A stretch of DNA of 64,000 bases from Pelodera strongyloides (GCA_036852015.1 JAANDG010000737.1:1-64000); one strand, 5' to 3'. Shown: positions 35,287 to 47,093, counted from the first letter of the stretch. Notes: generated by a model from the sequence alone, not told the origin. Translations and numbers: made by a program.

Positions 35287-35716
35287 TTAAAGGAAGACAG
35301 TCACTTCAAAATCAACTTTTTTATTCGATTTTTATTAGATGCAAGCAGATTTATAAAACAATATGCAGCCCATAAAAATCCACATAAAATGGAACTCAGG
35401 GAGAGAAATCAATGAGAATGAGTTTTGATAAATGACCGACGCCGGTGCATATATGCAATTGCCAGGGGTACTTGGAGAGTGAACAGCCTGCAGTGTTACA
35501 CCTGGCGCGTGGTTTATCACTGCAGGGTATTTATTATGAAACTCTATACGGGCAATTATAAACTACGGTATATAAGTAAAAGTCATAAACAGGGATTTCT
35601 CTCCCTGAGTTCGTTTTGCCGTACTTTGGCGCTGGAATCGTCGTTTTCTTCACATACTTGAACAATTAATGAAAAGAAATAAAAAATTCGAATTTGTAGT
35701 GACTGCGATCCTTTAA
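35287..35716. mobile_element. 430-bp TTAA element, CAGTCACT family, copy 2
   Basis: Inverted near-identical copy of 18373-18803, with TTAA at both ends. The high identity suggests recent movement. Confidence 0.85.
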
Positions 35717-36179
35717 ACCTGAAACGTACTGTAACACGCGTAATGCGCACCTTCGGCGCAGTTACTGTAGTTAAATCTGCAACATAACGGATAGAACTTA
35801 CGATACACACATTAACATGCTTACCATATCTAAAGCTGACATGTAGCACTTCGTATTACCAGAGTACGTGCGGGGTAAAAGAAACTAAGATACCCGATGT
35901 ACCGTAATTTTGCTTGATATGCCCTGCACTTTTATGAAATTAAAATTAAGATTTTTACTTTGTCCTGCTGAAGGACTCGACTAGGAACTCTTCGAATGCC
36001 AGCCCTACAAAAGGGAAACCAAAGGGTGGGTGGGAAAGCAAACACCCAGAATGACAATCCTAAAAAATTATTCGCAACGACGCGAAAATGCAAAGTGCAT
36101 GCACGTACAGTATCGTGAGCGCGCGGGAGTTTGAATAGTGAAATAATGATACGATAGGGCGTGATATAGCTACCCACAA

Positions 36180-36262
36180 ACAGCACATTTTGAGTGACAG
36201 TTTAACGCTCACCTATTGTGAGAGTTAGAGCTGATTTGGTGAGAGTTAATAATAATAGTTTA

Positions 36263-36311
<49 letters not shown>

Positions 36312-36600
36312 ACAAAAACCAAAAACCAAATGGTTACCCTAAGATGAAGTGCCTTACGACACATACATACTAATAAGGGACCTAGTGACCGAAAAGAAAA
36401 ATTCAATGCAAAGCACGGCAAATTAGGAATGATATTCGAAACATAATATTTATAGGAAAACAACAAGATTACTAATTGATATAGAACATAGGCACCGGTT
36501 TGTTAGATCTCAATCAGGGTGAAAGTTAACCTTGCAGCATTTCGCAATCCACCAACATTTTGGGTGACGGTGACACTTTCACCCGAGATGTTTATTTTTT
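36180..36600. repeat. 45-nt poly(A) with GGTGAGAGTTA-type flanks
   Basis: A pure A45 run at 36265-36309. Flanks have related GGTGAGAGTTA / GGGTGAAAGTTAACC motifs, also present in inverted form at 47470-47600. It could be a retroposed tail or a simple repeat. Confidence 0.6.
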
Positions 36601-36646
36601 ATTTGTTCAGTGAACACAAATGTAACTATGTGAATGAAATGAACTA

Positions 36647-37031
36647 TCTTATTATATAAAGTTGGGAGCTTTGTTTGTTTGTTTGTGCGTTTGTAAGTTT
36701 GGATGAGGTGCGTTACGCTCAGGAAGTAGGATTGTTCAGTAGTTCATGCTCCCATGCACTGAGCCATCTTACATTCCGAGCGCCCCTCTCACAAAAGCCC
36801 GAAAAAAGCTGCATATATGGAATGCGTGTGCCGTATCAGCCGTGCGAGTTGGCGGCGCTCAATGTACTACGAAAAAACTACAAAGAACATGCAGTTCTAG
36901 AGCAACAAAAAGAACAACGAAGCGAGGATTTTTGCATATGATCCACACTCTAATTTTTTGTAACTACTTTTGAATCCACGTTTCACGTATACATAAAATG
37001 GAAAGTCGCCTCGGGCGGCATAGCCGAATGG
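36647..37031 (+). mobile_element. Helitron-like element, 385 bp, copy 1
   Basis: Starts A|TCTTATTATATAAAGTTGGG and ends GTCGCCTCGGGCGGCATAGCCG AATGG|T. Reverse-complement copy at 45183-45562. The AT insertion site and 5' TC fit Helitrons. The 3' CTGG has decayed to ATGG here. Confidence 0.65.
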
Positions 37032-37229
37032 TGCAATATAATTTACTAAGGGACCTTGTCCAGATCTGTTATGTATTTGTCGTGTTTCGATCTTGAATGT
37101 TTATGAGACTGAGAATAAGAATTTATATATTTATGTGCCACTAAAGGCGTAATAACCTACTCACGTCAACAATTACACTTCCTACTCTCAAATTTCTAGG
37201 AGGAGAGCCCGTTAGGGCGTATATATGCA

Positions 37230-37699
37230 GCGCAAAACCTGCTTGTCGTGTTCGGCAGCGTAGTGCCCAACGTACGTCTCCCCACCCTTCCTGAGCCCAT
37301 TGAAGACACCAACGACAAGCTTGACATGCGTCGTCAGATCTCGCTATATGTCGTCGCAGAGCTCATCGTCGTCATACAGTCATACTCACTGGTGGGAGCG
37401 AACACGTTAGTCACACGTTTCATTTCGCCATGAATGAACACGTGGGATGATGGCTGACTGCTCTCATATCGCTCTCACATAGCAGGTATTCTGGGAGGAC
37501 TATGAAGCCCACACCTCCGGACCTCGACATGTCCTCTCTGGATCTAACGAGCACACGGTGGCCACTATGCCAGGTCTTGCACTTCAATGGATCGCATCTA
37601 TTGGACAGCAACGATGCCAGTTTTCACATTATCGAGCTCGCTGATCAACTGATCAACGTCAGCGTCCTTGTACAGCGTCCGCGTGTTAAACGTAGGTAT
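37230..37699 (-). pseudogene. RTE-type LINE endonuclease remnant
   Basis: The minus strand encodes IPTFNTRTLYKDADVDQLI and SELDNVKTGIVAVQ, the typical N-terminus of an RTE/BovB-like endonuclease. A TAG then stands where the catalytic glutamate region should follow. After a frame change come SGGVGFIVLPEYL and later EYDCMTTMSS. The several frameshifts and stops mark a dead fragment. No reverse transcriptase is attached. It is a different LINE lineage from 8004-8770. Confidence 0.7.
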
Positions 37700-38410
37700 A
37701 TGAAAATAGGAAAAATTATGGTTCCTTTCGGGAGTGAGATTACTATAGCACCCCTACCTTGCGGCGCACGGAACTCGGTGTCTTTGCTGATTCGACTTTC
37801 ACATAGTTGGGTTTGGCAATGAGTCCTGCGGGTGCCAATCTTCTCGTAGAACGCCCGCTATGCACCTCCAACTTTATAATATTTTATGCAGTATAGCTGT
37901 TGGATGCTAGGGTACATACAAAAAAAGAAGAAATAAAACAAAGAGAAGACAACATACAGCTTTCCACTTTGCCGGACCCTGGTGGATCCAGCTTCAGTGG
38001 AATTTTGCCCACGATCGTGTTTTAGCTGATAATCTTGTTACGCATACCAGTTTTGCTTTAAACAAATAATCTTTTACGCGTGCCTTTATTCAAGGTCGGT
38101 ACAAGGCAGTTTCAAAGTGAGCTTATGAGTTAGAATTTTGCATATTCACAATATATGACCCTCAACTACTGAAACTCTTGAAACGTAAGACAATAATGAT
38201 ACTTTATTTGGCAACAGTTTTGCATTACACGCTCCAGCTCGCATGCAGATGTCTCGCTCGGACAATGCTCATAAACAAATAGTTTGTTATATAACTTTCC
38301 AATACATTTTTACATGGTAATAAAGGGAACACTTGCAGGACTGCCGATACATCGTGTTTGTATGTGTATGTGCAGGAACAGCGTGCAACAACTTATCACA
38401 AACTGATAAT

Positions 38411-40706
38411 ATGTGGATGTCTATGTTGATAGCTACTTCCCTGTGCATTGGTGTGTTTGGCACTGGTTCGACAGAAGACCCTTGTGATATATCAGCGGGC
38501 ATAGTGGTGAGCTGGACATACGTTTTTGATCTCATCCACTGGATAAAGTCACATTAAAGGGTCAGGCCCATTTCAAATGACCCCTATTTTTGATGATTCC
38601 ATCTGATTCTTCATGTCATATATAGTAGGAAACGATATTTTTCTATTTTTCAAGCGCAAAATTCACGCAGTATTCGGCAATTTACCATTGCCAGTCATAC
38701 CCAACTATTTATCGCAGTTGTCACGCCCCTTCGCGCTAATTGGGCAATATGCTCTATTGGGCGTGGCAATTGCGATATTGGCCAATCAGCGCGAAGGGGC
38801 GTACAAACTGCGATAAATAGTTGGGTATGACTGCCCACGGTAAATTGCCGAATAGTGTGTGAATTTTGAGCTTCAAAATTAGAAAAATATTGCATCCTAC
38901 TATATATGACATGAAGAATTAGATGGAATCATCAAAAATAGGGGTCATTTGAAATGGGCCTGACCCTTTAAGTGTTCTTTTGTCGACTTTTGTTTAAAGC
39001 GGAATACCGGCTGATCTTTGAAACACAACGAGAACCCCAGAATTCCTATGCAGCTTACGCAAATGAACATAAACTCGGATAAAAAAATCCAGCCAAAAAC
39101 CGGCCGTTATTTCGCTTTAAAGGGTCAACCTGAAACTATATTTATTATTTGTTCATAATTTTTATAAAAGGTGTTTATAAAGTAACTTTTACATCAGAGT
39201 AAACTAGTAAACTGCACGAAAAGTGGACATATCGCTCTTTTTTGTCGCTCCCGTGTGTTTCGCAAAAGAATTTGATGCGCGCGGAAAAAGTTTTTCACCG
39301 TCTCTGGTTGCCGTTTTGGTGCGGGAAACACCCCCAAACTGTTGCGGGTTGGATTCGAACCTACACCCTTGTTAGATACTTACGCTAAACAGCGCCTTAA
39401 GACCACTCGGCCACACAACACATGTGAGACCCGTGCTTGCGGAAAAAATATTAGTACAACAACTGCACTTACGGCAGATCCTCCGAGCGCTTTCAAAAAC
39501 GTTGCCGAAAAGGTGCCAAGGTGCGGAACTGTGGGAAATGGTGCAGGACGCAACCAAGAAAAGTGTTTCCCGCACCGGATCGGCGCGCATTTTGTTACCC
39601 ATTTCTTTGCGACACGCATTTTGTGTCCCTAAACTAAATGGTGCGGCGCGCAACTCATCGTTTCTCTGTGCAGTTAGACAAAACGAGCGAGTTGCCCACG
39701 CGACACACACAATAAGGAGATAAGGATGATGAAATTACTTTTACGTACTGTATACCGCATACTCTGAAATAAAACTTGCTGAAATAAAAAATATAGGTCC
39801 AAGCCGTTGGGCCTGACAGTTTAAAACGAATCACTGCGGATTGCTGAGTGAGAGCCTTATTGTTTCGAAAGTTGTGAGAATATATATTGACGGAATAACT
39901 GTACTAAATATACTGACTGTATGGAATGTCTGAATGTTAATTATGTAGCTCCTGCTTTTCACAAGAAAAGAAAGGAACACTACCCTTTCATTTAGATTGA
40001 TTTCGTCGACAATCCATCGAATGCAACTGTGAGAAGACTACTGCACGGAATTGATGAATGCAGCGTAACGAGTACATTGTTTCTTTAACATCTGGCTATC
40101 GAGAGTGTGATATACTAAAGAACTCGAACATTGTAACAGCTTATCCCTTTTTGCAGGACAGGCTCGCGCTGGCAAAAATTTCCTCACTTTTATGCGTGAG
40201 GAATCTGCCGTGAAAACCGTATTCACCATAACACCAAAAACTCGCGGAGAACTCCCCTGCAACTTGCTCGGGCAGCTACAATAGTCGAAAACAATTTTTT
40301 TAGGACATCGCAACATTAAAGACTCATTAGTATTGTAGTAATGAACATCACTCATTCATTATTCCATTGGATAATACTTCCGGACTCCGATAGACACTCA
40401 CTGGGCACTACTGAACACCCTTAGACACACTGGACACTCTGGGCATCATTAGGCACCCTTGGACACCAGTGAACACCATCAAACACCCATACATACAAAA
40501 TATATGAGGGCGAACGGCGAATGCCTAGCATATGTGGCGCTCTTTTCTAACGTCTAACAAACATATAAAAATTTATGTAAACAGGGCAAAAATACGCGCA
40601 ATATATGTGATGTGTCAAGTTAAGCTGCTTGGCAAGCCCATGAGCTCAACTAAGCACAAGCGTTCAAAATTATTTGAAATTTTGAGTGTTGTCGGCAAGT
40701 TTTTCC

Positions 40707-40775
<69 letters not shown>

Positions 40776-43700
40776 GTGGACAAGGTTTTTGGCAGACTAG
40801 CAGCTTGCCAGCAAAACGACTCCAAAACGACTATTCCGATTATTATTTCTAAAGACATACCTTACAATACCAGGGGATTCGTATGATTTTGAGCAGTTTG
40901 AAAATGGGTTGTATTCCCCAACTTTTTTTAATTATGAGTGAATTTGGTTGATTTTCTGTATTTCCATGTCTTTTTGGCATGCTCGATTCAGTGATGATGT
41001 TACTAGTTTCCCGCGATGCCTGCCCAGAATCGCGAAATTCTGGAAATTGGAGGTGGCCGTATATTTTTGGACAGCCGTGCATTCAATGCAGAGTCCTTTC
41101 CGTTAGCGATAAAAAAGGTCTTTCCGGAAAGGGGCGGGCCATTGCCGACACTTACCGGAAAACCGTTTATCGTCTTATCGCGAGGACAAACTCTAGTGCA
41201 TTGTGAGCGTAACACACAAAGCACGCCGCTTTGTTTCTCACATAAATTTTACGGTCTCATAGAAGGCGCTGAAAGTCAACCACGTCCTTCAAGTTCAGTC
41301 AAGTAGAATACTTGCATCAACCCAAAACAAATTTCAGCCACTGAAGTAGGACTGCTTAGACTACGCTGTCAGATGGACAATTTTCCTGTACAATGCGAAA
41401 TGTTCACAAATGTTAGTTTTGGAGGTTAGCCTTTCACAAGTATCAGATAAAATTAGATTAGATTAAATTCAAAGCACGTAATATTTATTGGGCAGGATGG
41501 CCATTGGAAATTTTTCGCTTATTTTAACGCGACTCTATGTCAACTCACAGTTGTTTTTCATTAGTTTTTGTGTCACTCCCTGCACTGAGGATACTTTATC
41601 ACTGGGCGGCCCACTATGGGCCCAGTTTGTGTAGGCCGCATACCATTGGCCGGTCCCTCGCCCATTTGGTTGGTGCCGGGAAGAGAGGGGGGGGGGGATA
41701 AAGCCAGAGAGACAAAAAAATGAAAAAGAAATAATAACTTCAGTTGGTGCAGACCGAGTGTGTGAGCTTCCGACGGGGACCATACGCAAAGACTTGCGCT
41801 CTATTGGTGGAGGCTCTTATTGCTGGCAATTCTTTTAGAGGTAGTCCTCCTGCCTGGTTTTATATACATAAGAAGGCAGATATTTGAGATGCGTTTCAAA
41901 AATCGGCCGGTATTTGGCTTTAAAAATTTGGAACATACAAATTACCTTACTTAATTCTTATTCTAACAAAAAACTGACGTCGCGTGTCGATCGCTTGTAA
42001 TACAAGTAGAGTAAGCGTTGTTCATGCGTATGCTGTACCTACTTAGCAATTTGTTTCCACAGGGTAAAACATATGGCAATTTGGCTAAGCACAGTTGATT
42101 TATATATAACAGTCTGACATAACAGTCTCGCAAATGCAAGTAATATAGCCAAGCAAGAGAAGTTGTTCACGTAATTGAAAAAAAGTGTGATTGATACTTC
42201 AGATGAATTCTTCCCGTCCGTATTCAAGAAAGTTTTAGAGGAAATAATTCACGATGCCGATGATCCACTATTTAAGGTAAGATTTAGAATGAACGCAGCA
42301 TGGTGAGCATTGAGCACTGAGCCTACGACCACTGCATAGCCAATTTCAATAAAAAAAATGTTACTGGTAAATAAAAATAAAAATGTTACTTTTTAAATAT
42401 TAAATATTTATTAACACTACCCACAACGAAGGCAGCAACAATAATAATTTCTACACATTGGGCATTTGAACAAAATAGTACTTTTTTTTAAATAGGACGT
42501 TTTCCGGGTTTCCGGGGTATTCCATGGTTGCCTATGGTATTCCACGGTTTCCAGGGTGGGACATTCCGTTATAGCCCTGGGTATGCCAAGTATTCCGTGG
42601 GTACCCATGGTATTCCAGGTATTCCACGGTTGCCCAGGATATTCCACTGTTACACAGGGTATTCCATGGTTGCCCAGGGTATTCCACAGTTGCCCAGGAT
42701 ATTCCACTGTTACACAGGGTATTCCATGGTTGCCCAGGGTATTCCACGGTTGCCCATATTCCATGGTTGCCCGGGGTATTCCATGGTTGCCCAGGATATT
42801 CCACTTTTACACAGGGTATTCCATGGTTGCCCAGGGTATTCCACGGTTGCCCAGGATATTCCACTTTTACACAGGGTATTCCATGGTTGTCCAGGGTATG
42901 CCACAGTGTCCCGGGTATTCCAAAATGTGTCTTGCCCAATAAGCCACTAACCAGGAAACAATCAGTTGGCAATATCACGGATTTTCATTGTTTTTACATA
43001 TTATATAGAGTTTGATCGTTTGATGTGCTAAAAATAAAGTCGAAAGGCTGCTAGGGCTGATAATCTGTAGAGAGAAAAAGTTATGAGCCCTCATACGTTG
43101 ACATTTAATCTAAAAAAAAAATTGATTTCAAAGCAATTTTTCTGTGGTTCAATAGTTTTTTGTGGTTCAACTTTACAAAACACCGCATATGGTATTTTCA
43201 TTGTTTATCTACGAGATAATTAAAGGGAGGGGACCATCAAAATAAACCTATATTTAGCATTTGATCATTGTTTTTTATAAAGGGTGATTGTTATAATATA
43301 TGCACTGCTAAATGTCAGCCAGATTTATCCCGCTGAAATTTTTCGGTGTCGATAATCGGAGAACTATACCGTAGACGAACAACAATTACACCCTTATTTT
43401 CTTGTCGCGTGTCGGGGTATATGGCTATATAGACAGATACATGGGAAACCAAAAACCCCGATTTCGCCCCGATCAAGTCCCTCAAAAAATCGGGCCTTAA
43501 TCGGGGCGAAATCGGGGTTTTTTGAAAAATGATCGGGGCAAAACCGGGGTTTTTCGAAAATAATCGATCATGCATCCGTATTTACTCTTTCCAGGGGTAA
43601 CATGATGAAACTAACCAAAAATCACTTAAAACAGTTGAGTGAAACACGTTGATTTTTCGGCGGAGTAAACGGTTAATTAAGAACCCCATTTCGCCCCGAT

Positions 43701-46271
43701 TATTTGAGGGACTTGACTTGATCGGGGCGAAAGCGGGTTTTTTTTTAAAGAATCGGGGCAAAATCGGGGTTTTTCGAAAGAATCGGGGCGAAATCGGGGT
43801 TTTTTGAAAAATGATCGGGGCGAAATCGGGGTTTTTTGAAAAATGATCGGGGCGAAATCGGGGTTTTTTGAAAAATGATCGGGGCGAAATCGGGGTTTTC
43901 ACTTTCCCGTGTACCCTCCCGGCTCCCAATTAGAGCGAGGTATCCTCGGGGGACACGGTAAGAAAATAAGGGTGTAATTGTTGTTCGTCTACGGCATAGT
44001 TCTCCGATTATCGACACAGGAAAATTTTAGTAGGATAAATCTGGCTGAAATTGTGCAGTGCATACTATGATAATCACCCGTTATAAAAAGTATGAGCACA
44101 TCCTAAATATAGGTTTAAATTTTATGGGCCCGTCCCTTTGAGGACTTAGCCAAACAAGTACAGTGTGCTTATTTCGACGAATTGATTCCAATAAAATTGA
44201 ACGTTCCGCGTAATACAGTATTCAAATACCATGTAATACAAAAAGTAAAAAAAAATAGCATTAATCTTTTACCTTTTCGGAAAACAATTTTTCAAGAGAG
44301 AGAAAACCGTCGTTCTAGGTTTTTGAGGAATCCTGTGAAGAGCAAAGAACAGAAACAAAAAACGTGCAAAAAACTGTTATTGCAACATGCTCCACATTGG
44401 GTGCATGGATCAACGCAATAAATGCAACTGACCAAGCTATAGGCAAGCCCGAAAACTTGAGGACTTACGTTTCTTCAGTGGACGACACTTACGCAAATAT
44501 GACACGGTGGCATCTCAGGAAAAAATGGGTTGGTTGGCAGTGGTCACTTGTGATGGAAAAAGTGGCCCGAGCTTTTTTTGTCTATCATTTGATTTGTCAC
44601 GTGGAAAAGAAAACGATATTCATAAGGGTAGAACTTCTTTGCACTTAAGCTCGTAGCTTTATTTTTGTGATTTGGCGTCAATTTCAATTTCAGTTTATAT
44701 TTGTTGCAGCATCCCGATGGCACCACCTTGTCAGCTACGTATGAACAGGAGTGTAATTCCCAGGATGCCGATATGTACTGTGAGGTGAAAACATCAACTT
44801 AGTTAGACTTAGTAACCTTCTGTTAAAGTAACACATCGATGTGAAGCGTTTCAGTTTCAAATTTTGCTCATGCCACAGTCCTGAGTAGTGGCGACGAGTT
44901 CCTGAAAGCAGTTTTCTCGATGACTTCGCGCTTCGGTGGTTTCACACGGACCAGACTCGAATTCTGGTCGAGTGGGAATACTCTATGCCCCGGTGCGAAA
45001 GTACGTGCTAAATGAAGTCTAAGAGATAACTGCCTAGTAAGTTTTTCAGGTTTTGAAAGAAAAGCTGGAAGCTTACCAGGAAGAATGTGAGCGGGATCCT
45101 AGCAAGTGTGAAGAAGTAGGTTTTGCGCCGAATCTGTCAAATATCGTGGGATACAAATATTTTCTTAATCTTTTATGAATAACCAGACGGCTGCGCCGCC
45201 TGAGGCGACCTTCTAGTACATTTTTATTTCATACATACGTGAAACGTGCATTCAAAAGTGATTCAAAAAATTAGCATATGCTAAAATCCTCGCTGTATTG
45301 CTTCTTTTGTAGCTCTAGATTTGCATGTTCTTTGTATTTTAATCTAAGTACTTTGAGCGCCGCGTACGCGCCCGAGCGATATACCACACACATTCCGTAT
45401 ATGCAGCCTTTTTTGGACCTTTTGTGAGAGGGGCGCTCGGGATGTGAGATGGCTCAGTGCATGGGAACATGAACTACTGAACCAGTCCTACTTCCTGAGC
45501 GTAACGCACATCATCCAAACACACAATCAAACAAACATAGTTCCCAACTTTATATACTAAGATACGCACTCCAGGAAAACTGTAATTCACCATGTCTTCA
45601 TATAGGCAGAAATATACCGCAATTGTAACACCCATATTCGTTGCCAATATGCTAGTCTGGGTACTATTTGGACTAAACAGCGTATATGGGCTAATTACCA
45701 TATATTGCTGGGCTTTGATACATGAACGTTGGGAACAAAAACCGTATTGTCACACGGTATTCAGTGCAGATAATCGGAAGGGGAAATAAAAGTAGGGTAA
45801 TAGAGTGGAGCTGACGCTAAACACTTAAAGGGACAGGCCCATTTCGGGTGGCCCCTATTTCTGATGACTCCGTCTGATTCTCCGTCTCCATTTTTTTTTC
45901 CGATTCTCAGGTGCAATACTAACGCAGTATTATTGCCCAATCAGCGCGTTGTGGCGTGATAACTGCCGAACTGCGATAAATAGTTGGGTAGGCCGGGCTA
46001 TGGTAAAATGCTGAATAATGCGCAAATATTGCAGCTGAAAATTGTAAAAAATATGCATCCTACTGATATTTGAGACGGAGAATCAGCTGGAGTCACCAAA
46101 ACTAAGAGTTTCTGAATTGGGCCTGACCCTTTAAAAGTTTACCGTTTCAACATTAACAAATTATGATAATTTCAGACCACAACGGAGAGTAATCGGGCAA
46201 TTTCTATTGGTGCTGCTTTTTTTCTGATACCAGTTGTATTTAGTTTCACAGTTTACAATAAGCAACTATGA
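38411..46271 (+). CDS. Gene D: complete anchored cysteine-rich family member
   Basis: Best complete model of the family (222 residues, function unknown). Exons: 38411-38506 (signal peptide MWMSMLIATSLCIGVFG, then EDPCDISAGIV|GTGAGC); 41360-41411 (TTLSDGQFSCTMRNVHK, phase 1, GTTAGT); 42203-42276 (74 nt, EFFPSVFKKVLEEI...DDPLFK|GTAAGA); 44319-44528 (70 codons, EESCEEQ..., ATCSTLGAWINAIN..., HLRKKW|GTTGGT); 44710-44784 (HPDGTTLSATYEQEC...YCE|GTGAAA); 45050-45115 (VLKEKLEAYQEEC...KCEE|GTAGGT); 46176-46271 after ATAATTTCAG (TTTESNRAISIGAAFF, LIPVVFSFTVYNKQL, TGA). Every junction keeps frame. The eight ectodomain cysteines and two N-glycosylation sequons (NAT, NMT) fit a surface protein with a GPI signal or membrane anchor. 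AATAAA lies at about 46394. An optional in-frame exon is 44164-44232 (CAYFDELIPIKLNVPRN). Confidence 0.82.
38554..38971. mobile_element. 418-bp TTAA palindrome, GGGTCAGGCCCATTT family, copy 1
   Basis: TTAAAGGGTCAGGCCCATTT is mirrored by AAATGGGCCTGACCCTTTAA. The arms ACCCAACTATTTATCGCAG pair about a centre near 38762. It lies in intron 1 of gene D. Other copies are at 45825, 47094, about 54500 and about 60855. Confidence 0.9.
38993..39121. mobile_element. CCGGC-family MITE in gene D intron 1
   Basis: TTTAAAGCGGAATACCGGCTG at the left and AAACCGGCCGTTATTTCGCTTTAAA at the right, about 130 bp in all. It is the shortest clean copy. Confidence 0.75.
39253..39700 (-). repeat. tRNA-Leu-like SINE in GC-rich repeat, copy 2
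   Basis: Sister of 25055-25600. The head on the minus strand at 39412-39348 has GGCCGAGTGGTCTTAAGGCGC and GGTTCGAATCC. Flanks are shared on both sides. It lies in gene D intron 1. Confidence 0.65.
39720..40700. other. Intron 1 of gene D, no further feature
   Basis: About 1 kb with no exon matching the phase of the flanking exons. It contains a short run of GGACACTC/GGCACCCTTGGACAC-type imperfect repeats at 40390-40480. Confidence 0.3.
40711..40770. repeat. (AT)30 microsatellite
   Basis: Pure alternating TA run in gene D intron 1. Confidence 0.97.
42500..42910. repeat. 20-bp GGTATTCCATGGTTGCCCAG minisatellite
   Basis: About 20 head-to-tail copies of a roughly 20-bp unit, some grouped in a 60-bp higher-order unit with GATATTCCACTKTTACACAG. 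Both strands are open through it because the unit lacks stops in some frames. It lies in gene D intron 3. Confidence 0.92.
43220..44142. mobile_element. 920-bp palindromic element with 32-bp ATCGGGG tandem core
   Basis: TTAAAGGGAGGGGACCATCA and its complement ATGGGCCCGTCCCTTTGA bound paired outer arms (GACGAACAACAATTACACCC). The core at 43735-43900 repeats a 32-bp unit containing GATCGGGGCGAAATCGGGG. The right TTAA has mutated. It fills most of gene D intron 3. Confidence 0.75.
45183..45562 (-). mobile_element. Helitron-like element, 380 bp, copy 2
   Basis: On the minus strand: A|TCTTAGTATATAAAGTTGGG to GTCGCCTCAGGCGGCGCAGC and CTGG|T. It keeps an intact CTGG end. Inserted in the last intron of gene D, between the VL exon and both possible last exons. 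Confidence 0.7.
45610..45789 (+). CDS. Alternative last exon of gene D (double hydrophobic tail)
   Basis: In phase with KCEE of gene D. After acceptor TATAGGCAG it encodes KYTAIVTPIFVANMLVWVLF, GLNSVYGLITIYCW and a polar 20-residue end, then TAA. The first hydrophobic block aligns with the gene B anchor (IV..F..A....L.W.L). Its acceptor is weaker than that of 46176-46271. An independent short gene starting at ATG 45592 is possible. Confidence 0.4.
   Translation, partial: KYTAIVTPIFVANMLVWVLFGLNSVYGLITIYCWALIHERWEQKPYCHTVFSADNRKGK
45825..46134. mobile_element. 310-bp TTAA element, GGGTCAGGCCCATTT family, copy 2
   Basis: TTAA at both ends. It lies between the two possible last exons of gene D and ends 42 bp before the second. 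Confidence 0.8.
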
Positions 46272-47093
46272 CATATCGCATAAATAATAGTTTTTTTACT
46301 TGTTGTATTGTTTATTGGGTTGGGATAAATTTGTATTGATTATATGGTTGTATTTTATTCGTTATATAGTCACACCACATGGTAATATTCAGCAATAAAA
46401 TATTTCAATGGGATTGTGTATATGCCACAGGCTAATGATTGAGTTCTTCACCAACGATCTCACCCTCGTACAACACTTGAATATGAAAATTCATAAGAAA
46501 ATCATTTCACAAATTTCACACGAGCAATTAACCTTATTCCAAATACTCAAACTAGTTTGCTATGTAGCGCATGCAGACTCCTGCGGACGGAGGGCGGTTC
46601 TGATGCTAGGTCCCTACTTTCTTTGTGTTATGGCCCTGAGTTTTTTTCACATTGTGCACTTATAGTATACTGTTGTATTTTTGAGTGTGGCACATTTAGG
46701 ATTGCTGATATCGTGCGCACGTAGTTTTGTGTTGAGGTAAAGTAGCAAAACTAGTCTAAAGCTAAAAAATTGTTAACTACTTGTGTGGATACAGTTTTTT
46801 GATGATATATCAGTTAAAACTAATCTCTGTGGAATTTCTTTTTATGTTTGGTGGATATCTTATTATATAAAAGAGAAACTGTCATATTAATCATAGTTCG
46901 AATAAATTGTTCCGCTTCGGGTATAAAAGAGTGCCGCAACTCCAATTAGGATTTTCACAAATGTAAAAGATGTGGCTCAAAATGACATTGCTGATATTCA
47001 ACAAAATAAAATATGGTGCACAAAAATATCTTTAAATTTCGATATTTATCACTATAATGTTTCATAATATCGCTTCCTGGTACCTAATAATGA

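Noticed and set aside
44874..44993. Possible exon between the HP and VL exons of gene D (SSGDEFLKAVFSMTSRFGGF...)
   Set aside because: Open, with a GTACGT donor, but it needs a phase that the YCE|GTGAAA junction does not provide. Genes B and C splice HP directly towards the VL-type exon without it.
46408..46665. 85-codon frame ending in a hydrophobic stretch (YFLCVMALSFFHIV)
   Set aside because: Considered as the last exon of another family member because it ends like a GPI signal. No acceptor in phase and no upstream exons were found, and the AATAAA of gene D lies just before it.
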